64,000 nucleotides of DNA from Metabacillus litoralis (GTDB taxonomy: Bacteria > Bacillota > Bacilli > Bacillales > Bacillaceae): contig NZ_CP033043.1 in assembly GCF_003667825.1 (NCBI RefSeq), positions 4,472,501 to 4,536,500 of the forward strand, given 5' to 3'. Made by a program: the position numbers and the translations under genes. This document shows positions 62,565 to 64,000 of the stretch, piece by piece. The notes below the pieces were generated by a model. That model was not told where the DNA came from, ran no database searches, and saw only the letters and a list, made by a program, of their open reading frames with translations. The first letter of the stretch is position 1, and the number at the start of each line of letters is the position of its first letter.

Positions 62565-63380
62565 ATGTCAACAGATGCTCTAACTCGAAACAATGTTACA
62601 GTTAAAGGGAAAGGGACGAAGCGGGTGATTTTTGCACCTGGTTTTGGTTTTGATCAAAAAGTTTGGGAAGCTGTTTCTGAATCATTTGAAGACGAGTTTC
62701 AAGTGATTTTATTTGATTATGTTGGCTTTGGAAATTCAGATCTATTGGCTTATACTCCTAAGAAATATAGTTCTATATATGGATATGTGGAAGATTTATT
62801 GACCATATGTAATGATATGGATATAAGTAATGCCACCTTTGTGGGGCACTCAGTTGGTGGAATGATCGGTATGTTAGCATCTATTCAGCAGCCAGAGTTG
62901 TTTTCGAACCTGATCATGATTGGGCCGTCACCCTCCTTCTTGAATGAAGCACCAGAGTACAATGGAGGGTTTGATAAAGAGGAGCTTGATTCTTTATTAA
63001 ATCTGTTGGTGAAAAATTACTTTGACTGGACTACAACCATTTCTGAATCGATTATGAATGGTTCTGAACAAACTGAAATGAAGATGGAGATAGAAGACCA
63101 CTTTCGTAAGAATCATCCTAATATTACATACCGCTTTGCTGAGGTTTGTTTTTTTACAGATTACCGAAAGCATTTACCAAACGTTTCGGTTCCAACTTAC
63201 ATTATACAAAGTGCAAACGATGTTTTTGTGCCCAAAGAAGTTACCGACTATATGAAAGAGCAGATTCCAGAATGTGCAGTTAGCTATTCGACAGCTATAG
63301 GTCATTGTCCGCATATTAGTCATCCGAAAGAAATTTCCCATTTAATCAAAAGTCATCTGAATACCTATGGTGTTATGTAA
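62565..63380 (+). CDS. rsbQ: Alpha/beta hydrolase RsbQ, energy-stress sensor
   Basis: 271 aa. The Ser-Asp-His triad lies at Ser96 (FVGHSVGGM), Asp219 (QSANDVF) and His247 (AIGHCPH), numerically identical to B. subtilis RsbQ as I remember it. N-terminal RNNVTVKGKGTKRVIFAPGFGFD also fits. RsbQ is needed for the phosphatase RsbP to activate sigma-B when energy runs low, probably by making a small ligand for the RsbP PAS domain. It overlaps rsbP by one base (TAATG). Confidence 0.94.
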   Translation: MSTDALTRNNVTVKGKGTKRVIFAPGFGFDQKVWEAVSESFEDEFQVILFDYVGFGNSDLLAYTPKKYSSIYGYVEDLLTICNDMDISNATFVGHSVGGMIGMLASIQQPELFSNLIMIGPSPSFLNEAPEYNGGFDKEELDSLLNLLVKNYFDWTTTISESIMNGSEQTEMKMEIEDHFRKNHPNITYRFAEVCFFTDYRKHLPNVSVPTYIIQSANDVFVPKEVTDYMKEQIPECAVSYSTAIGHCPHISHPKEISHLIKSHLNTYGVM

Positions 63381-64000
63381 TGGAAACGAATGTAAATAAC
63401 ATACCAGGCGGGTATTTGACTCTTTCACCTAATTTCAAAATTTTGTCAGTTAATCAAACATTACTGCAATTCATTCACTATGATAGTGAACAATTGATTG
63501 GAAAGAGTATTCGCTCCATCCTTTCAAAATCCGCACAAGCATTCTTTCAATTTGCTTTTTACCCGCTTATTATCCAGAATAAACGAGTAAATGAAATGTT
63601 TTTAGAGTTGATGTCTCATACCGGTGAAGAAATACCATTCCTTATGTATGCCACCAAAGAGAATGGAATCATCACATGTATGTTTGTGCCTAACAAGAAA
63701 AGAAATGAATACGAAAATCAATTACTGGAAGCAAAGAGGATTGCTGAGGAAAGATTAGTAGAAAAAGAGAAGATGAATGCTGATTTAAAGAAAGTCTTGC
63801 TAAAACTAGAAGAGAAACAAAATGAAATAATAATGATGAGTAAAGAAAATGATAAATATAAAATAGATACCCAAAGTGAGCTAAAGTTAGCCAAAAAAAT
63901 ACAGGAGACTACTTTAACGGAAGCGATAAATAACAAAGATCTTCAAATTGAATCCTATTATCGCGCTTCTAATGAATTGTCTGGTGACATATATGGATTT
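63380..64000 (+). CDS. rsbP: RsbP-like PAS-PP2C phosphatase, 5' part (cut by window end)
   Basis: The frame opens at ATG 63380 and runs without a stop to the window end (207 codons). A PAS domain (about residues 8-110, with FKILSVNQTLLQFIHYDSEQLIGKSI split around the core), a coiled-coil helix (about 112-185) and the beginning of a PP2C/SpoIIE-type phosphatase (ASNELSGDIYGF, with the metal Asp) follow RsbP order. RsbP dephosphorylates anti-anti-sigma RsbV to release sigma-B. Coupled to rsbQ; the catalytic domain lies mostly beyond the window. Confidence 0.9.
   Translation, partial: METNVNNIPGGYLTLSPNFKILSVNQTLLQFIHYDSEQLIGKSIRSILSKSAQAFFQFAFYPLIIQNKRVNEMFLELMSHTGEEIPFLMYATKENGIITCMFVPNKKRNEYENQLLEAKRIAEERLVEKEKMNADLKKVLLKLEEKQNEIIMMSKENDKYKIDTQSELKLAKKIQETTLTEAINNKDLQIESYYRASNELSGDIYGF

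Overview
The window comes from a low-GC Gram-positive spore-former of the family Bacillaceae, most likely Bacillus in the broad sense or Metabacillus. Three things support this: near-identity of many proteins to Bacillus subtilis products, AGGAGG-type ribosome binding sites with many TTG and GTG starts, and gene order. From yebG through purEKBCSQLFMNHD, yerA, yerB, yerC, pcrB, pcrA, ligA, the camS/yerH lipoprotein gene, a proline symporter gene, gatCAB, dgkB and rlmCD the order follows the B. subtilis chromosome, with local insertions.

Layout. (1) 1-633: end of an rRNA operon (3' part of 23S, 5S, terminator). (2) 660-2687: a 21-bp-period repeat array, fosB, a CPBP-family membrane protease gene and yebG. 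(3) 2687-16176: the complete twelve-gene purine operon. It has two PurR-box-like sites, a consensus promoter, a guanine riboswitch and a leader terminator, plus three intercistronic hairpins. (4) 16020-38126: conserved backbone genes. Not shared with the usual layout are a P5C dehydrogenase gene next to the proline symporter gene, an Hsp20 gene, an AAA ATPase gene and two small membrane-protein genes of 33 codons each (16020-16121 and 29118-29219). (5) 38239-43140: an accessory catabolic module with a LuxR-type regulator, amidase, frameshifted MFS transporter and DUF3237 protein. (6) 43310-49609: a c-di-GMP-I riboswitch with terminator, a sigma-D-like promoter and a chemoreceptor gene, then a stand-alone adenylation-carrier-reductase synthetase with its own phosphopantetheinyl transferase. 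(7) 49773-52865: a NERD protein gene, a noncoding 154-bp tandem repeat array and a dihydrouridine synthase gene. (8) 53007-55575: a guanidine-I riboswitch controlling a substrate-binding lipoprotein, a cysteine hydrolase and a metallo-beta-lactamase-fold protein. (9) 56045-64000: signalling genes that look like two separate inputs to the sigma-B general stress response: an RsbK/RsbM-like hybrid kinase and CheR-type methyltransferase with an extra receiver-PAS-kinase, and RsbQ with the start of RsbP (cut by the window end). A formate/nitrite-type channel gene lies between them.

The most unusual points are the c-di-GMP riboswitch and sigma-D double control of a chemoreceptor beside an orphan carboxyl-reducing synthetase, the 154-bp satellite, two 21-bp-period arrays with different cores, the guanidine-responsive operon lacking transporter membrane subunits, and the close placement of two sigma-B input modules. 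All assignments come from reading the sequence and recalling families. No database search was possible.
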